Shown: positions 1 to 9,580, counted from the stretch's first letter. The stretch: DNA of 64,000 nt from Zoogloea dura (GCF_012927165.1 NZ_JABBGA010000004.1:1-64000); one strand, 5' to 3'. The notes: generated by a model not told the origin, from the sequence alone. Program-made: numbers and translations.

Positions 1-674
1 AAGCCTGCCCGGCAGCCAGCCTCTTCTATGGCTTCTGCTTCACCGGCATGGGCCTGCTCGTCACATTCGTCTTCGAGCACGCCTACCAATACACCTCGGC
101 AGTCACCACTGGCTTCCTGCTCCTCGCCCCGTTCTTCGCGATGGGCCTGTACGAGCTTTCCCGGCGCCGGGAAAAAGGCGAAGCCTGCGCCCTGGCGCCC
201 ACTCTCACCGTGTGGCGGCGCAACGCCGGCAACATCGCCGTGTTTGCCGGTGTGCTTACCGTCATCTTCCTGATCTGGGCGCGCGCCTCCCTGGTGGTCT
301 TCGCCATGTTCTACACTCAGGAGCTGCCCAATCTCACGGGCTTCCTGACCCAGGTGCTGGCCCTTGAGAACCTGGAGTTCCTGATCGTCTATTTCGCGGT
401 CGGCCTGGTCTTCGCGCTGCTGGTCTTCGCCGTCAGCGTGGTGTCCATTCCGCTGATGCTGGACCGCAACCAGGATGCCATCACCTCCATGCTGGCAAGC
501 ATCCGCGCCCTGGCGGAAAACCCCCTGCCGCTGTTGTTCTGGGCCGTGCTGATCGTCGGAGCCACCCTGCTCGGCTTCCTCAGCTTCCACATCGGCCTGG
601 CCGTGCTGATGCCGGTCGTCGGCCACGCCACCTGGCACGCCTACCGGGATCTGGTGGAACCGTTGCCGCGCTAA
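1..674 (+). CDS. DUF2189 family integral membrane protein (5' partial)
   Basis: The reading frame is open from base 3 of the window and continues into an internal Met at 48, so the true start lies upstream. The visible 223 residues are very hydrophobic with about five membrane segments, and contain a segment typical of DUF2189 proteins (a TxGFLLLAPFFAMGLYELSRR-like core, residues after the internal Met about 20-40). The function of DUF2189 is unknown; it is an inner-membrane family of Proteobacteria. The stop TAA at 672-674 overlaps the stop of the convergent transporter gene by four bases. Confidence 0.8.
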   Translation, partial: ACPAASLFYGFCFTGMGLLVTFVFEHAYQYTSAVTTGFLLLAPFFAMGLYELSRRREKGEACALAPTLTVWRRNAGNIAVFAGVLTVIFLIWARASLVVFAMFYTQELPNLTGFLTQVLALENLEFLIVYFAVGLVFALLVFAVSVVSIPLMLDRNQDAITSMLASIRALAENPLPLLFWAVLIVGATLLGFLSFHIGLAVLMPVVGHATWHAYRDLVEPLPR

Positions 675-1498
675 GAAGCCGGGCGCTTGCCACGGGCAAG
701 CGCCGCCACCGCAGCCAGGCCCAGCACAAGCGCCGCAAGGACGAAGGTCACCACGGGCTCCAGGGTCGACAGGGTGGCGGCATCCGCGGCCCCAAGACGC
801 CGCAAGCCTGCAAAGAACCCCACCATGGCGACGATGGTGGACACCAGGGCAATCGCGATGACCGCCGCCCAGGCGGTGGGGGTGGTCGGTGGCGCAGGCA
901 CCTGCAAGAGCATCTGTACGCCGAACACGGCCGCTGCCGCCAGCATCACCACGGCGGCAGCCGCCAGCGGGTCCTCCTCGCGCAACACCTTGCCCCCGAC
1001 CAGGATGTAGACCGAATAGATCAGCGCCGCGGCCAGGCCGAAGCCGATCCCGAGCGGGCTGCCATCGATGCCGGAACCCAGGATCAGGGCCGTGCCGCTC
1101 AAAGCCGCCAGCACAGCCCCAAGCCGCAGCCGGGTCAGGCGCTCTCCCAGGAAAAGCACGCCCAGCACGGTTACGATGAACGGATAGAGGTACAGCAACA
1201 GCGCAACCAGCCCCGCCGAAGCATGCCCGAGGGCTGAGAAGAAGCAGAACGACTGGCCCACGTAGCCGACCGCCCCCATCAGGATAAGGACGCGCTGGTT
1301 TCGCCCCACCGGCCAGGGCCGGCCGGACACGGCCATGAAGACCGCGAGCAGGCCACCCGCCACCGCAAAACGCAGGAAGAGCATGGTCGGCACGTCCACA
1401 CCCTCGGCCAGGGCGAGGCGCGCGAAAATGGCCATCGCCCCGAAGGACGCGGCGGACAAGGCCACCAGGCTGGCACCCAGGGCACGAGAACGATCCAT
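671..1498 (-). CDS. DMT superfamily (EamA) permease, short C-terminus
   Basis: Inner-membrane drug/metabolite transporter of the EamA type with two repeated EamA halves. It shows the first-half ALLLYLYPFIV and second-half STLEPVVTFVLAALVLG signatures that precede the last helices of each repeat. I chose ATG at 1498 (275 residues); an in-frame TTG at 1513 would add five residues. After the second-half motif the usual loop and full tenth helix (GExLxxxQLxGxxLI) are missing and the protein runs straight to LAAVAALARGK and stops, which looks like a roughly 15-20 residue in-frame deletion. The substrate cannot be told. It converges on the DUF2189 gene with overlapping stops. Confidence 0.85.
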   Translation of the reverse strand: MDRSRALGASLVALSAASFGAMAIFARLALAEGVDVPTMLFLRFAVAGGLLAVFMAVSGRPWPVGRNQRVLILMGAVGYVGQSFCFFSALGHASAGLVALLLYLYPFIVTVLGVLFLGERLTRLRLGAVLAALSGTALILGSGIDGSPLGIGFGLAAALIYSVYILVGGKVLREEDPLAAAAVVMLAAAAVFGVQMLLQVPAPPTTPTAWAAVIAIALVSTIVAMVGFFAGLRRLGAADAATLSTLEPVVTFVLAALVLGLAAVAALARGKRPAS

Positions 1499-1616
1499 GA
1501 CAACAATCAGCAAGGCAAAGGGCCTCGATCCTGCCTCCCGCCCCCGGCCGGGTCAAGCCATGGCGGACATTCACCTGTCCTGCGGCCCGTTACAAGCGCA
1601 GCTCCTCGCCCGACGC

Positions 1617-1644
1617 TTGCATCCGCCAGCCATTCGGCGAGAAT
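1617..1644 (+). promoter_or_regulatory. possible weak sigma-70 promoter for the SIMPL gene
   Basis: TTGCAT at 1617-1622 and GAGAAT at 1639-1644 are separated by 16 bases, about 50 bases upstream of the SIMPL-domain start. The match is partial. The rest of the 1499-1692 gap shows nothing recognisable apart from the AAGGAG ribosome-binding site just before 1693. Confidence 0.3.
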
Positions 1645-1692
1645 GACGCCGTTCCGCACAGCCTGTGCCATCAGCCTTCAAGGAGCCGCTCC

Positions 1693-2397
1693 ATGAGCTT
1701 CCGTCCTGCCCCCCTCCTCACCCTCCTGGCCGTCGCCCTCACCGCCGGCTCCGCATGGGCCGCCGAGCCTCCAGGGCCGCCCACCGCCGATCTCTCGGTG
1801 GAAGCCTCCCGCAGTACCCCCAATGACCTGTTCCGCGCCGAAGTGTACGCGGAGGCCACCGATGCCAGCCCCGGCGAGCTGGCCCGGCGGGTCAATCTCA
1901 CGGTGACCCAGGCCATCCAGACGGCTCGCGCCTATCCCGCCGTCAAGCTGCGCTCGGCCGGCAACGCCACCTATCCGGTGTATGGCAAGACCGGCAAGAG
2001 CATAGACGCCTGGCGCATGCGCTCAACCCTGGCCCTCGAGAGCGGTGACTCGGCGGTGCTCTCCGAATTGCTCGGCAAGCTCCAGCAAAGCATGGCCGTC
2101 ACTGGGCTAAACGCCAGCCCGTCGCCCGCCACCCTGAAGAAATCGACCGATGAAGCCATCGTCGAGGCCCTTGGCGCCTTCGAGGCCCGGGCCCGGCTGG
2201 TGGCCGGCACCCTGGGCAAAAAATGGAAGATCCGCCAGGTGTCGGTGCACACCGGCGGGATCCAGCCCAAGCCGATGATCGCCTATGCCCGCGCCGCGCC
2301 CATGATGAGTGCCGATGGTGCTCCGCCCGCCCCCATCGAAGCCGGCGACAGCCCTGTCACGGTAAACGTCAGCGGCCAGATCGAACTCCTCGAATGA
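1693..2397 (+). CDS. SIMPL domain (DUF541) periplasmic protein
   Basis: 234 residues with a clean Sec signal peptide (positively charged start, hydrophobic stretch, cleavage after about residue 23 at AWA-AEP). The mature part matches the SIMPL/DUF541 family: [18 protein letters not shown] near the start, a middle with VTQAIQTAR and YPVYGKTGK, and a closing [11 protein letters not shown] strand. Members are periplasmic or outer-membrane associated proteins of unknown biochemical role (the E. coli relative is YggE, linked to oxidative stress). ATG at 1693 has AAGGAG eight bases upstream. Its stop overlaps the start of dtd (ATGA), so the two are probably co-translated. Confidence 0.85.
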   Translation: MSFRPAPLLTLLAVALTAGSAWAAEPPGPPTADLSVEASRSTPNDLFRAEVYAEATDASPGELARRVNLTVTQAIQTARAYPAVKLRSAGNATYPVYGKTGKSIDAWRMRSTLALESGDSAVLSELLGKLQQSMAVTGLNASPSPATLKKSTDEAIVEALGAFEARARLVAGTLGKKWKIRQVSVHTGGIQPKPMIAYARAAPMMSADGAPPAPIEAGDSPVTVNVSGQIELLE

Positions 2398-2831
2398 TCG
2401 CCCTGATCCAGCGCGTCCTCGAGGCCCGCGTCACCGTAGCGGATCGGACAGTCGGCGAGATCGGCCCCGGCCTTCTCGCGCTGGTGGCCGTCGAACGGGG
2501 CGACGGGCCGGCCAACACCGCCCGCATGGTCGAGCGCCTGCTTGGCTACCGGGTATTCCCGGATGAGGGCGGCCGCATGAACCGTTCGCTGGCAGACACC
2601 GGAGGTGGTCTGCTGCTGGTATCCCAGTTCACGCTGGCCGCCGACACAGCCAAGGGCACCCGCCCCAGCTTCACGCCCGCCGCGGCCCCGGACGTGGCGG
2701 AACACCTCTTCAATGAATTTGTCGCCCTCGCCCGCCGGCAGCACACCGAGGTGGCCACCGGGGAATTTGGCGCGGAAATGACGGTATCACTGGTCAATCA
2801 TGGTCCGGTCACCTTTCGGCTTACGGCCTGA
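2394..2831 (+). CDS. dtd: D-aminoacyl-tRNA deacylase
   Basis: 145 residues, the usual length. Dtd hydrolyses D-amino acids (and glycine mischarged on tRNA-Ala) from tRNA in the cytoplasm. It begins MIALIQRV and carries the two family motifs: SQFTL near residue 79 and the NHGPVTF cis-proline motif near the C-terminus. An upstream in-frame extension exists, but ATG at 2394 is fixed by homology and by the ATGA overlap with the preceding gene. The last 32 bases overlap the start of the NlpC/P60 gene in another frame. Confidence 0.95.
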   Translation: MIALIQRVLEARVTVADRTVGEIGPGLLALVAVERGDGPANTARMVERLLGYRVFPDEGGRMNRSLADTGGGLLLVSQFTLAADTAKGTRPSFTPAAAPDVAEHLFNEFVALARRQHTEVATGEFGAEMTVSLVNHGPVTFRLTA

Positions 2832-3351
2832 GCTCGGCGCCGCCCTGCTGTTGCTTACCGCGCTGCTGGCCGGCTGCGGCCAGAGCCCCAGGCGCTTTGA
2901 CAGCCCGGCCCCCACCCCCCAGGTCCACCGCCCCCCCAACGGCGGCTGGTTTGCCCTGCCCAGCGAGGACCACGGCCAGGAGATGGTGATGTTCGCCCTG
3001 GGGCTGCTCGACACCGGCTATCGGTTCGGAGGCAAGAACCCGGACGCCGGTCTGGACTGCAGCGGCATGGTGAGCTACATCGTGGAGCAGGTGAGCGGGC
3101 GCCGCCTGCCCCACAACGCCGCCGGGATTGCCGAGCGGACCCGTCCGATTGCCACCCAGGCCTTGCGCCCCGGTGACCTGGTGTTCTTCAACACCCTCGG
3201 CCGCCCCTACTCCCACATGGGCATCTACATGGGCGACGGCAGGTTCATTCACGCCCCCAGCAGCAAGGGCAAGGTCAGGATGGACCGGCTGGACAGCCGC
3301 TACTTCGCCGAGCGCTTCGAGGGCGCCCGCACGCTGCTGCCGGAAGGCTGA
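2800..3351 (+). CDS. NlpC/P60 family cell-wall hydrolase, lipoprotein
   Basis: 183 residues. The N-terminus is a lipoprotein signal ending in the lipobox LAGC, so the mature protein should be anchored in a membrane on the periplasmic side. The NlpC/P60 catalytic triad is visible: Cys in LDCSGMV, His in YSHMGIYM and a third polar His in GRFIHAP. Such enzymes cleave peptide bonds in peptidoglycan stems (gamma-D-Glu-mDAP in DL-endopeptidases). The specific bond is inference. It overlaps dtd by 32 bases and converges on hemB. Confidence 0.88.
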   Translation: MVRSPFGLRPELGAALLLLTALLAGCGQSPRRFDSPAPTPQVHRPPNGGWFALPSEDHGQEMVMFALGLLDTGYRFGGKNPDAGLDCSGMVSYIVEQVSGRRLPHNAAGIAERTRPIATQALRPGDLVFFNTLGRPYSHMGIYMGDGRFIHAPSSKGKVRMDRLDSRYFAERFEGARTLLPEG

Positions 3352-3363
3352 ACACATCTCCAG

Positions 3364-3401
3364 GGCCATGGCCAGCCCCACTCCTCGCCGGGGCCATGGC
3401 C
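3364..3401. repeat. two copies of a 10-bp palindrome between convergent genes
   Basis: GGCCATGGCC occurs at 3364-3373 and 3392-3401, each copy self-complementary, so the pair can fold into a hairpin on either strand between the NlpC/P60 gene and hemB. There is no T-tract, so I do not call a standard intrinsic terminator, although the position between two converging stops would suit one. Confidence 0.4.
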
Positions 3402-3417
3402 ATGAGGCGAACTGGAT

Positions 3418-4443
<1,026 letters not shown>

Positions 4444-4543
4444 TTACATCCGGATACGAATCGGGGGCGGAACTTTCCCGCCGCCCGACGAACAAAGGAA
4501 CAGATGGTGCTGAACCGTCTCCCGCTATACCTCCCTGAGCGGG

Positions 4544-4568
4544 TGCCTTGAGCAAGCAAGGCATTTTT
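4544..4568 (+). terminator. intrinsic terminator 1 of the candidate small RNA
   Basis: A perfect 7-bp stem (TGCCTTG 4544-4550, CAAGGCA 4557-4563) with a 6-base loop is followed by TTTTT at 4564-4568. No T-tract exists on the other strand, so it acts on + strand transcription. Confidence 0.65.
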
Positions 4569-4571
4569 CTG

Positions 4572-4600
4572 CCCCCGGCCCCCCTCGCCGGGGGTTTTTT
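4572..4600 (+). terminator. intrinsic terminator 2 (tandem)
   Basis: An 8-bp GC stem (CCCCCGGC 4572-4579, GCCGGGGG 4587-4594) with a 7-base loop is followed by six T residues at 4595-4600. It lies four bases after the first terminator and has the same orientation. The stretch from 4601 to 4688 shows nothing I can name. Confidence 0.75.
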
Positions 4601-4688
4601 CTTTCTGACCCCGGCCAACAGGCTGCCGTTCGAAGCGCTCCGGATTTTAAGCCCTCACGGGGCTGTCGGGATTTGATCCAGGAAAAAG

Positions 4689-4710
4689 AAAACCGCCCGA
4701 AGGCGGTTTT
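4689..4710 (-). terminator. intrinsic terminator downstream of the 37-codon ORF
   Basis: A 9-bp stem (AAAACCGCC 4689-4697, GGCGGTTTT 4702-4710) with loop CGAA. On the - strand the stem is continued by a T-rich run (complement of 4683-4692), so - strand termination is favoured, although the stem itself could serve both directions. The only visible - strand gene upstream is the small ORF at 4785-4898. Confidence 0.7.
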
Positions 4711-4784
4711 GCCCGAAGGCATATTTCCCGTCCTACAGCCCGGAAACACAAAGCCCTCAACAACCCATTACGAGCAATTCAGGG

Positions 4785-4898
4785 TCACTTCTTCTCCGAC
4801 CCCTCGCCAGGCAATGGCGGCGACCAGCTTACGAGATGGGCCATACAGTTATCCATGACACCCGCCCAGTACTCGATCCACCAGGACATTCCGACCAT
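4785..4898 (-). CDS. candidate small protein, 37 residues, Trp-rich
   Basis: A short ORF with ATG at 4898 and TGA at 4785-4787. An excellent ribosome-binding site (AAAGGAGAA) lies 4-5 bases before the ATG, an inverted repeat lies just upstream, and an intrinsic terminator follows about 75 bases after the stop, so it looks like a complete transcription unit. The product starts MVGMSWWIEYWAG, has four Trp in its first 25 residues, one Cys (18) and a hydrophobic-aromatic first half that may bind a membrane, then a polar Pro/Gly/Lys tail. I do not recognise it. It could instead be a leader peptide. Between 4899 and 5120 I see no other gene and no convincing promoter. Confidence 0.5.
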   Translation of the reverse strand: MVGMSWWIEYWAGVMDNCMAHLVSWSPPLPGEGSEKK

Positions 4899-4913
4899 GA
4901 CGTTCTCCTTTTA

Positions 4914-4925
4914 CTGTCTTGACAG
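4914..4925. promoter_or_regulatory. 12-bp perfect palindrome upstream of the small ORF
   Basis: CTGTC-TT-GACAG (4914-4925) is an inverted repeat of 5-bp arms, 15 bases upstream of the small ORF start and immediately before its ribosome-binding site. It could be an operator or a hairpin affecting translation initiation. No regulator can be assigned. Confidence 0.3.
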
Positions 4926-5121
4926 CTTATGACCGGCCTTGGGGGCATTCTCCCGGAAGAACATCCATTCCGCATCCCCGATTGGCCAGCTCTCTGAGGG
5001 ACATGTTGAGCATGCACCCGAAACCGGATGCCGCACCCGGAACTATGCCGCATGGTGCACTGCATCAGTGTAAATTCATTGACGTGTCACTTGAATCTCC
5101 ATCAGCGGCAAGACCTGCATG

Positions 5122-5145
5122 AAAAAAGGGGACCCGCAGGTCCCC
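5122..5145 (-). terminator. intrinsic terminator of the etf/acyl-CoA dehydrogenase operon
   Basis: A perfect 7-bp stem (GGGGACC 5128-5134, GGTCCCC 5139-5145) with loop CGCA. Read on the - strand it is followed by six T residues (A-run 5122-5127 on +). It lies 25 bases after the acyl-CoA dehydrogenase stop. Confidence 0.85.
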
Positions 5146-5169
5146 TCCCTTCCGCATCAGCAGCCCGAC

Positions 5170-6966
5170 TCAGAACTGCTCTTCGGACAGCGCCAGCGCA
5201 CCGCTCGCACCATTGACCACCGCATAGGCCAGGCCGGGAGCCTGGGACAGCACATGATCAGCGTAGAAGCGGGCCGTCACGATCTTGGCCTGGTAGAAGG
5301 ATGCATCGCCATTCCCCTCGGCAAGACGACGGCTCGCCACCAGTGCGGCACGCCCCATCTGCCAGCCGCCCGCGACAATCCCGAGCAGTTTGAGGAAAGG
5401 CACCGACCCCACTGACGCAGCCTTGATGTCGCCACCATAGGTGGCGACGATGTAGGCTACCGCTTCTTCAAGCGCGGTCACAGCGGACGACAGTGACTTG
5501 CGGATGGCAGCAAACTCATCGCCCGCAGCTTCGGCCAGCTGGGCCTCCACTTTGCGCATCTCGCCAATCACGGCCTTCACCGTCAGTCCGTTTTCGCGGG
5601 CGATCTTGCGGCCGATGAGGTCGTTGGCCTGGATCGCGGTGGTGCCTTCGTAGATGGCGGTGATCCGCGCATCACGGAAATGCTGGGCGGCACCGGTCTC
5701 CTCGATGAAGCCCATGCCGCCATGAACCTGCACGCCGGTAGAGGTGATGTCGATGGCAGCCTCGGTGAGCCAACCCTTCACCACCGGAATCATCAGATCC
5801 ACGAATGCCTGGTTGCTGGCCCGCACGGCCTGGTCCGGGTGGTGATGGGCCATGTCGGTGGCAGCGCCCACCACATAAGCCAGCGCACGCTGGGCTTCGA
5901 CCTGCGACTTCATGCTCATCAACATGCGGCGAACGTCGGCATGATGAATGATGCTGACCTTCGGGCCACCGCGGACCCCCGCCTCGGTACCCTGGACACG
6001 GTCCTTGGCGTAGGCCAGCGCTTGCTGGTAAGCCCGGTCGGACAGTGCCAGACCTTCCATGCCCACGGCGAAGCGGGCTTCGTTCATCATCACGAACATG
6101 TACTCGAGGCCACGATTCGCCTCGCCGACCAGGGTGCCGATGGCGCCGCCGTTGTCACCGAAGGCCAGCACCGCCGTCGGGCTGGCATGGATGCCCAGCT
6201 TGTGCTCGATGGAAACGCAGTGCACGTCGTTGCGGGCACCCGGCGTGCCGTCGGCATTGAGCAGAAACTTCGGCACCACGAACAGGGAGATCCCCTTCAC
6301 CCCTTCCGGCGCATCCGGCAGACGGCCGAGCACCAGGTGCACGATGTTGTCGGTCATGTCGTGCTCGCCGTAGGTGATGAAGATCTTCTGGCCGAAGATC
6401 TTGTAGGTGCCATCACCCTGGGGAACGGCGCGGGTGCGCACGGCGGCCAGATCGGAACCGGCCTGGGGCTCCGTCAGGTTCATCGTGCCAGTCCACTCGC
6501 CGCTGATCATCTTCGGCAGATAAGCCGCCTTCTGCTCGTCGGTGCCGCACAGCTTGACGGCCTCGATGGCGCCGTTGGTCAGCATCGGGCACAGGGAGAA
6601 GGCCATGTTGGCGGCCTGCCACATTTCCATCACCACAGTGGAAACCAGCTTGGGCAGCCCCTGGCCACCAAATTCCGGATCGCAGGCCAGAGCCGTCCAG
6701 CCGGCCTCGGCAAACTGGGTGTACGCATCCTTCCAGCCGGTCGCGGTGCGGACCTCTCCGTTGTCCCAGCGGGCGCCCTCCTGGTCGCCTGTCCAGTTCA
6801 GCGGTGCCAGCACACCGCTGGCGAACTTGTTGGCTTCCTCGATGATGGCATCGACCAGGTCCGGGCTCGCATCCTCACATCCGGGCAGGGCCGATACGGC
6901 CTCAATGTCGGCGAGTTCGCGCAGGACGAACTGCATGTCACGGATCGGTGCGTTATAGCTGCTCAT
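5170..6966 (-). CDS. acyl-CoA dehydrogenase with C-terminal extension (DmdC/FadE-like)
   Basis: 598 residues, the long acyl-CoA dehydrogenase class. It oxidises an acyl-CoA to the 2-enoyl-CoA with FAD and hands electrons to ETF, whose genes lie upstream in the same operon. Seen: the FAD/substrate motif LTEPQAGSDLA (164-174), HGGMGF (415-420), and the catalytic Glu440 in IYEGTT (438-443), then a 150-residue C-terminal domain typical of this group. The N-terminus has the short extra domain (MSSYNAPIRDMQFVL) found in 3-methylmercaptopropionyl-CoA dehydrogenase-like proteins. The exact acyl substrate is not decidable. A GGAGA ribosome-binding site precedes the ATG; a terminator follows at 5122-5145. 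Confidence 0.93.
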   Translation of the reverse strand: MSSYNAPIRDMQFVLRELADIEAVSALPGCEDASPDLVDAIIEEANKFASGVLAPLNWTGDQEGARWDNGEVRTATGWKDAYTQFAEAGWTALACDPEFGGQGLPKLVSTVVMEMWQAANMAFSLCPMLTNGAIEAVKLCGTDEQKAAYLPKMISGEWTGTMNLTEPQAGSDLAAVRTRAVPQGDGTYKIFGQKIFITYGEHDMTDNIVHLVLGRLPDAPEGVKGISLFVVPKFLLNADGTPGARNDVHCVSIEHKLGIHASPTAVLAFGDNGGAIGTLVGEANRGLEYMFVMMNEARFAVGMEGLALSDRAYQQALAYAKDRVQGTEAGVRGGPKVSIIHHADVRRMLMSMKSQVEAQRALAYVVGAATDMAHHHPDQAVRASNQAFVDLMIPVVKGWLTEAAIDITSTGVQVHGGMGFIEETGAAQHFRDARITAIYEGTTAIQANDLIGRKIARENGLTVKAVIGEMRKVEAQLAEAAGDEFAAIRKSLSSAVTALEEAVAYIVATYGGDIKAASVGSVPFLKLLGIVAGGWQMGRAALVASRRLAEGNGDASFYQAKIVTARFYADHVLSQAPGLAYAVVNGASGALALSEEQF

Positions 6967-7024
6967 TGTTTTTTCTCCACGATGTTGTTGTAGGTGTTAC
7001 GACCTCCGGACCCGCGAGGCCGGC

Positions 7025-7687
7025 TTACTTGTTCAGATAGCTGCGGTCATCGAAACTTGCGACCCACTCCGGGCGATACACCACCATCAGGGTCAGGGCC
7101 ATGCCTGACAACCAGGCCTCGGCAAAGCCCAGCAACAGGAAAAACGGCAGGTATTCGGACAGCAGCTTGTCCGCCGGGTAAGCGCCGGCGGCATACAGGC
7201 TCAGGGACGCGACAAAGCCCTGCACGAGGACGATCACCGCGGCGCCCAGGAAGGCATTGACAAATATGTAAACGAAGAAATGCCGGGGCAGCCAGCGCTC
7301 GACAGTCCGGAAGAACAACCGCCCCGTAGCGACCGGAACGATCACCATCATCAGCAGATTGATGGGGTAGGCAGCCCACTCGACGCTGCCGTTGAGCGTC
7401 ACACCGGCAAGCGCCAGGGCCAGCACGACCAGGGCCAATTGCGGGCCGAAGATCAGGGTGGTGGCCATCGCCCCCAGCAGATGGAGATTGAGCCCCGGAT
7501 AGACCCCGGCATTCATGCTCCACAGGAGGGTCAGGATAACCGCCGCCCCCAGCAAGGCGTTGAGCTGATGCCCGTCACCCAAGCGCCGCCAGGGAGCCGT
7601 TCTGAAGACCCACACTCCGACCCCCAACCCGCAAAGCACGGCGAAAGCGTGCCAGCCTGCGGGAAAGAGGTCGGGCGCGAAGTTCAT
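7025..7687 (-). CDS. CbiM-like energy-coupling factor permease component
   Basis: 220 residues, six to seven membrane segments. It shows the CbiM/ECF S-component-like region NLHLLGAMATTLIFGPQLAL (about 70-89) and a long hydrophobic core. CbiM family proteins are substrate-capturing parts of nickel or cobalt ECF transporters. The metal-binding N-terminal MHIxxG start of true CbiM is absent (here MNFAPDLFPAG), and no CbiQ or CbiO gene lies nearby, so metal transport is not supported. It sits between etfA and the acyl-CoA dehydrogenase gene with gaps of 32 and 58 bases, hence in the same operon. Confidence 0.75.
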   Translation of the reverse strand: MNFAPDLFPAGWHAFAVLCGLGVGVWVFRTAPWRRLGDGHQLNALLGAAVILTLLWSMNAGVYPGLNLHLLGAMATTLIFGPQLALVVLALALAGVTLNGSVEWAAYPINLLMMVIVPVATGRLFFRTVERWLPRHFFVYIFVNAFLGAAVIVLVQGFVASLSLYAAGAYPADKLLSEYLPFFLLLGFAEAWLSGMALTLMVVYRPEWVASFDDRSYLNK

Positions 7688-7719
7688 TCAGCCGGCCCTG
7701 CGTCTCTTGAAAGCCTGGC

Positions 7720-8661
7720 TCAGACCGCCGAGGTGAGCTGCGGCACCGCTTCGAAGAGGTCGGCCACGAGACCGTAGTCGGCCACCTGGAAGATCGGCGC
7801 TTCCGGATCCTTGTTGATCGCCACGATCACCTTGGAGTCCTTCATGCCGGCCAGATGCTGAATGGCACCGGAGATGCCGACTGCCAGGTAAAGCTGCGGA
7901 GCGACGATCTTGCCGGTCTGGCCGACCTGATAGTCGTTCGGCACATAGCCCGCATCCACCGCAGCGCGGGACGCGCCCAACGCGGCGCCGAGCTTGTCGG
8001 CCAGCGGCTCGAGAACCTTGTGGTAGTTCTCGCTGCTGCCAAGGCCGCGACCACCGGAGACGATGATCTTGGCGGCGCCCAGTTCCGGGCGAGCCGACTT
8101 GGTCAGCTCGCGGCCGGTCAGCCGGGAGAGGCCGGAGTCGGCCACCGCGGCAACCTGCTCCACCGCCGCAGCGCCGCCCTCACCCGCAGCCTCAAAGGCG
8201 GTGGTACGCACGGTGATGACCTTCACCGGATCGGCGGACTTGACCGTGGCCAGCGCATTGCCGGCGTAGATCGGGCGCACGAAGGTGTCGGCGGACTCGA
8301 TCGCGACGATCTCGGAGATCTGAGCCACATCCAGAACGGCAGCCACGCGGGGCAGCACGTTCTTGCCAAAGGTGGTGGCCGGAGCCAGCACGTGGCTGAT
8401 GGCGCCGCCGGCCGCCTTGACGACTTCCACCACCTGGCTGGCGAGGTTCTCGGCGGACTGGTCGGCGAAGACCGCGGAATCGGCCACCAGGACCTTGCTC
8501 ACGCCGGCCACCCGGGCGGCGGCCTCGGCGGCGCCACCGGCGCCGGCGCCGGCGACCAGGATGACGACATCACCGCCCAGCTTGGCAGCGGCGGAGACGG
8601 TATTGAGGGTTGCGCCCTTCAGGGACGCATTGTCGTGCTCGGCAACAACCAGGATCGTCAT
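7720..8661 (-). CDS. etfA: electron transfer flavoprotein alpha subunit
   Basis: 313 residues. With EtfB it forms the FAD-containing dimer that takes electrons from acyl-CoA dehydrogenases and passes them to ETF:quinone oxidoreductase. The C-terminal FAD domain is unmistakable: [13 protein letters not shown], then [13 protein letters not shown], the [15 protein letters not shown] segment and [10 protein letters not shown]. The ATG at 8661 shares its A with the etfB stop (TGATG), so the annotated start should be this ATG and not the upstream in-frame GTG at 8664. Confidence 0.97.
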   Translation of the reverse strand: MTILVVAEHDNASLKGATLNTVSAAAKLGGDVVILVAGAGAGGAAEAAARVAGVSKVLVADSAVFADQSAENLASQVVEVVKAAGGAISHVLAPATTFGKNVLPRVAAVLDVAQISEIVAIESADTFVRPIYAGNALATVKSADPVKVITVRTTAFEAAGEGGAAAVEQVAAVADSGLSRLTGRELTKSARPELGAAKIIVSGGRGLGSSENYHKVLEPLADKLGAALGASRAAVDAGYVPNDYQVGQTGKIVAPQLYLAVGISGAIQHLAGMKDSKVIVAINKDPEAPIFQVADYGLVADLFEAVPQLTSAV

Positions 8662-9410
8662 CACAGCACCTTCGCTTCGTTCTTGAGTTTTTCGACCAGC
8701 TGAGCCACGTCAGCCACCATCACACCCGCGCTGCGCTTGGGCGGCTCGACCACCTTCAGGGTGGTCAGGCGAGGCGTCACGTCCACACCCAGATCCGCCG
8801 GTTTGACGGTCTCGAGGGGCTTCTTCTTGGCCTTCATGATGTTGGGCAGGGTGGCATAGCGCGGCTCGTTGAGGCGCAGGTCAGTGGTCACCACCGCCGG
8901 CAGGGCGATCTCGAGGGTCTCGAGGCCGCCATCGATCTCGCGGGTCACCGTGGCCTTGCCTGCGCTCACCGCCACCTTGGAGGCGAAGGTGGCCTGGGGC
9001 CAGCCCATCAGCGCAGACAGCATCTGGCCGGTCTGGTTGGCGTCGTCGTCAATGGCCTGCTTGCCGCAGATCACCACCTGGGGCTGTTCCTTGTCGCACA
9101 GGGCCTTGAGCAGCTTGGCCACAGCCAGCGGCTGGAGCTCGACATCGGTCTCGACCAGGATGCCGCGGTCGGCACCGATGGCCATGGCGGTCCGCAGGGT
9201 TTCCTGGCAGGCGCCAACGCCGCAGGACACTGCCACCACCTCGGTGGCCACACCGGCCTCCTTCAGGCGTACGGCTTCCTCGACGGCGATTTCGTCGAAG
9301 GGATTCATGGACATCTTGACGTTGGCAATATCCACGCCGGTGCCGTCGCTCTTGACCCGCACCTTGACGTTGTAATCGACCACGCGTTTAACGGGAACCA
9401 GGATCTTCAA
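8661..9410 (-). CDS. etfB: electron transfer flavoprotein beta subunit
   Basis: 249 residues starting at TTG (9410), with AAGGAG seven bases upstream. The open frame extends further to 9647, but the family N-terminus [16 protein letters not shown] begins here. The AMP-binding region ([15 protein letters not shown]) and the C-terminal recognition-loop region ([11 protein letters not shown]) that docks on dehydrogenases are present. It is first gene of the etfB-etfA-cbiM-like-acyl-CoA dehydrogenase operon, divergent from a TetR regulator 225 bases away. The rare start codon suggests tuned translation. Confidence 0.95.
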   Translation of the reverse strand: MKILVPVKRVVDYNVKVRVKSDGTGVDIANVKMSMNPFDEIAVEEAVRLKEAGVATEVVAVSCGVGACQETLRTAMAIGADRGILVETDVELQPLAVAKLLKALCDKEQPQVVICGKQAIDDDANQTGQMLSALMGWPQATFASKVAVSAGKATVTREIDGGLETLEIALPAVVTTDLRLNEPRYATLPNIMKAKKKPLETVKPADLGVDVTPRLTTLKVVEPPKRSAGVMVADVAQLVEKLKNEAKVL

Positions 9411-9580
9411 TGCTGCGCTCCTTAAATAGGATTTCTCCACTGATCTTGTCGGCCTGCGGGACTCCCATCCTTGAACCGGGATGCTCCCACGAGCCTTTTC
9501 TTGGACTGCCGGCCAGTCGCGCCGTATGCGCGCAGCACGCGCCGGATCAGCAGACGCCAGCTTCTCACAGGCATCTTGCT

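Larger units (their letters stand above)
4463..4600 (+). ncRNA. candidate small RNA with anti-Shine-Dalgarno loop, upstream of and antisense to the hemB leader
   Basis: No + strand gene lies between 3351 and this point, yet two intrinsic terminators for + strand transcription sit in tandem at 4544-4568 and 4572-4600, which implies a local + strand transcript. Upstream are two more stem-loops. The first is at about 4462-4487 (GGCGG pairs with CCGCC, extended by CGGG/CCCG around a bulge). The second is at 4521-4543 (CCCGCT pairs with AGCGGG) with an 11-base loop containing ACCUCC, identical to the anti-Shine-Dalgarno core of 16S rRNA. A poor -10-like TACGAA at 4455-4460 would start the RNA at about 4466, giving 100-135 nt. 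There is no coding potential. It is a prediction from structure only; I do not recognise a named family. Confidence 0.45.

Noticed and set aside
4500-4545. GGGAGGT (- strand) as a ribosome-binding site for a small ORF
   Set aside because: No start codon at useful distance; the same bases form the anti-SD loop on +.
4919-4924. TTGACA on + as a -35 box
   Set aside because: No acceptable -10 at 16-18 bases; the bases belong to the palindrome 4914-4925.
4940-5060. sigma-54 (GG-N10-GC) promoter for the small ORF
   Set aside because: GG and GC pairs seen have spacings of 8 or 12, not 10.
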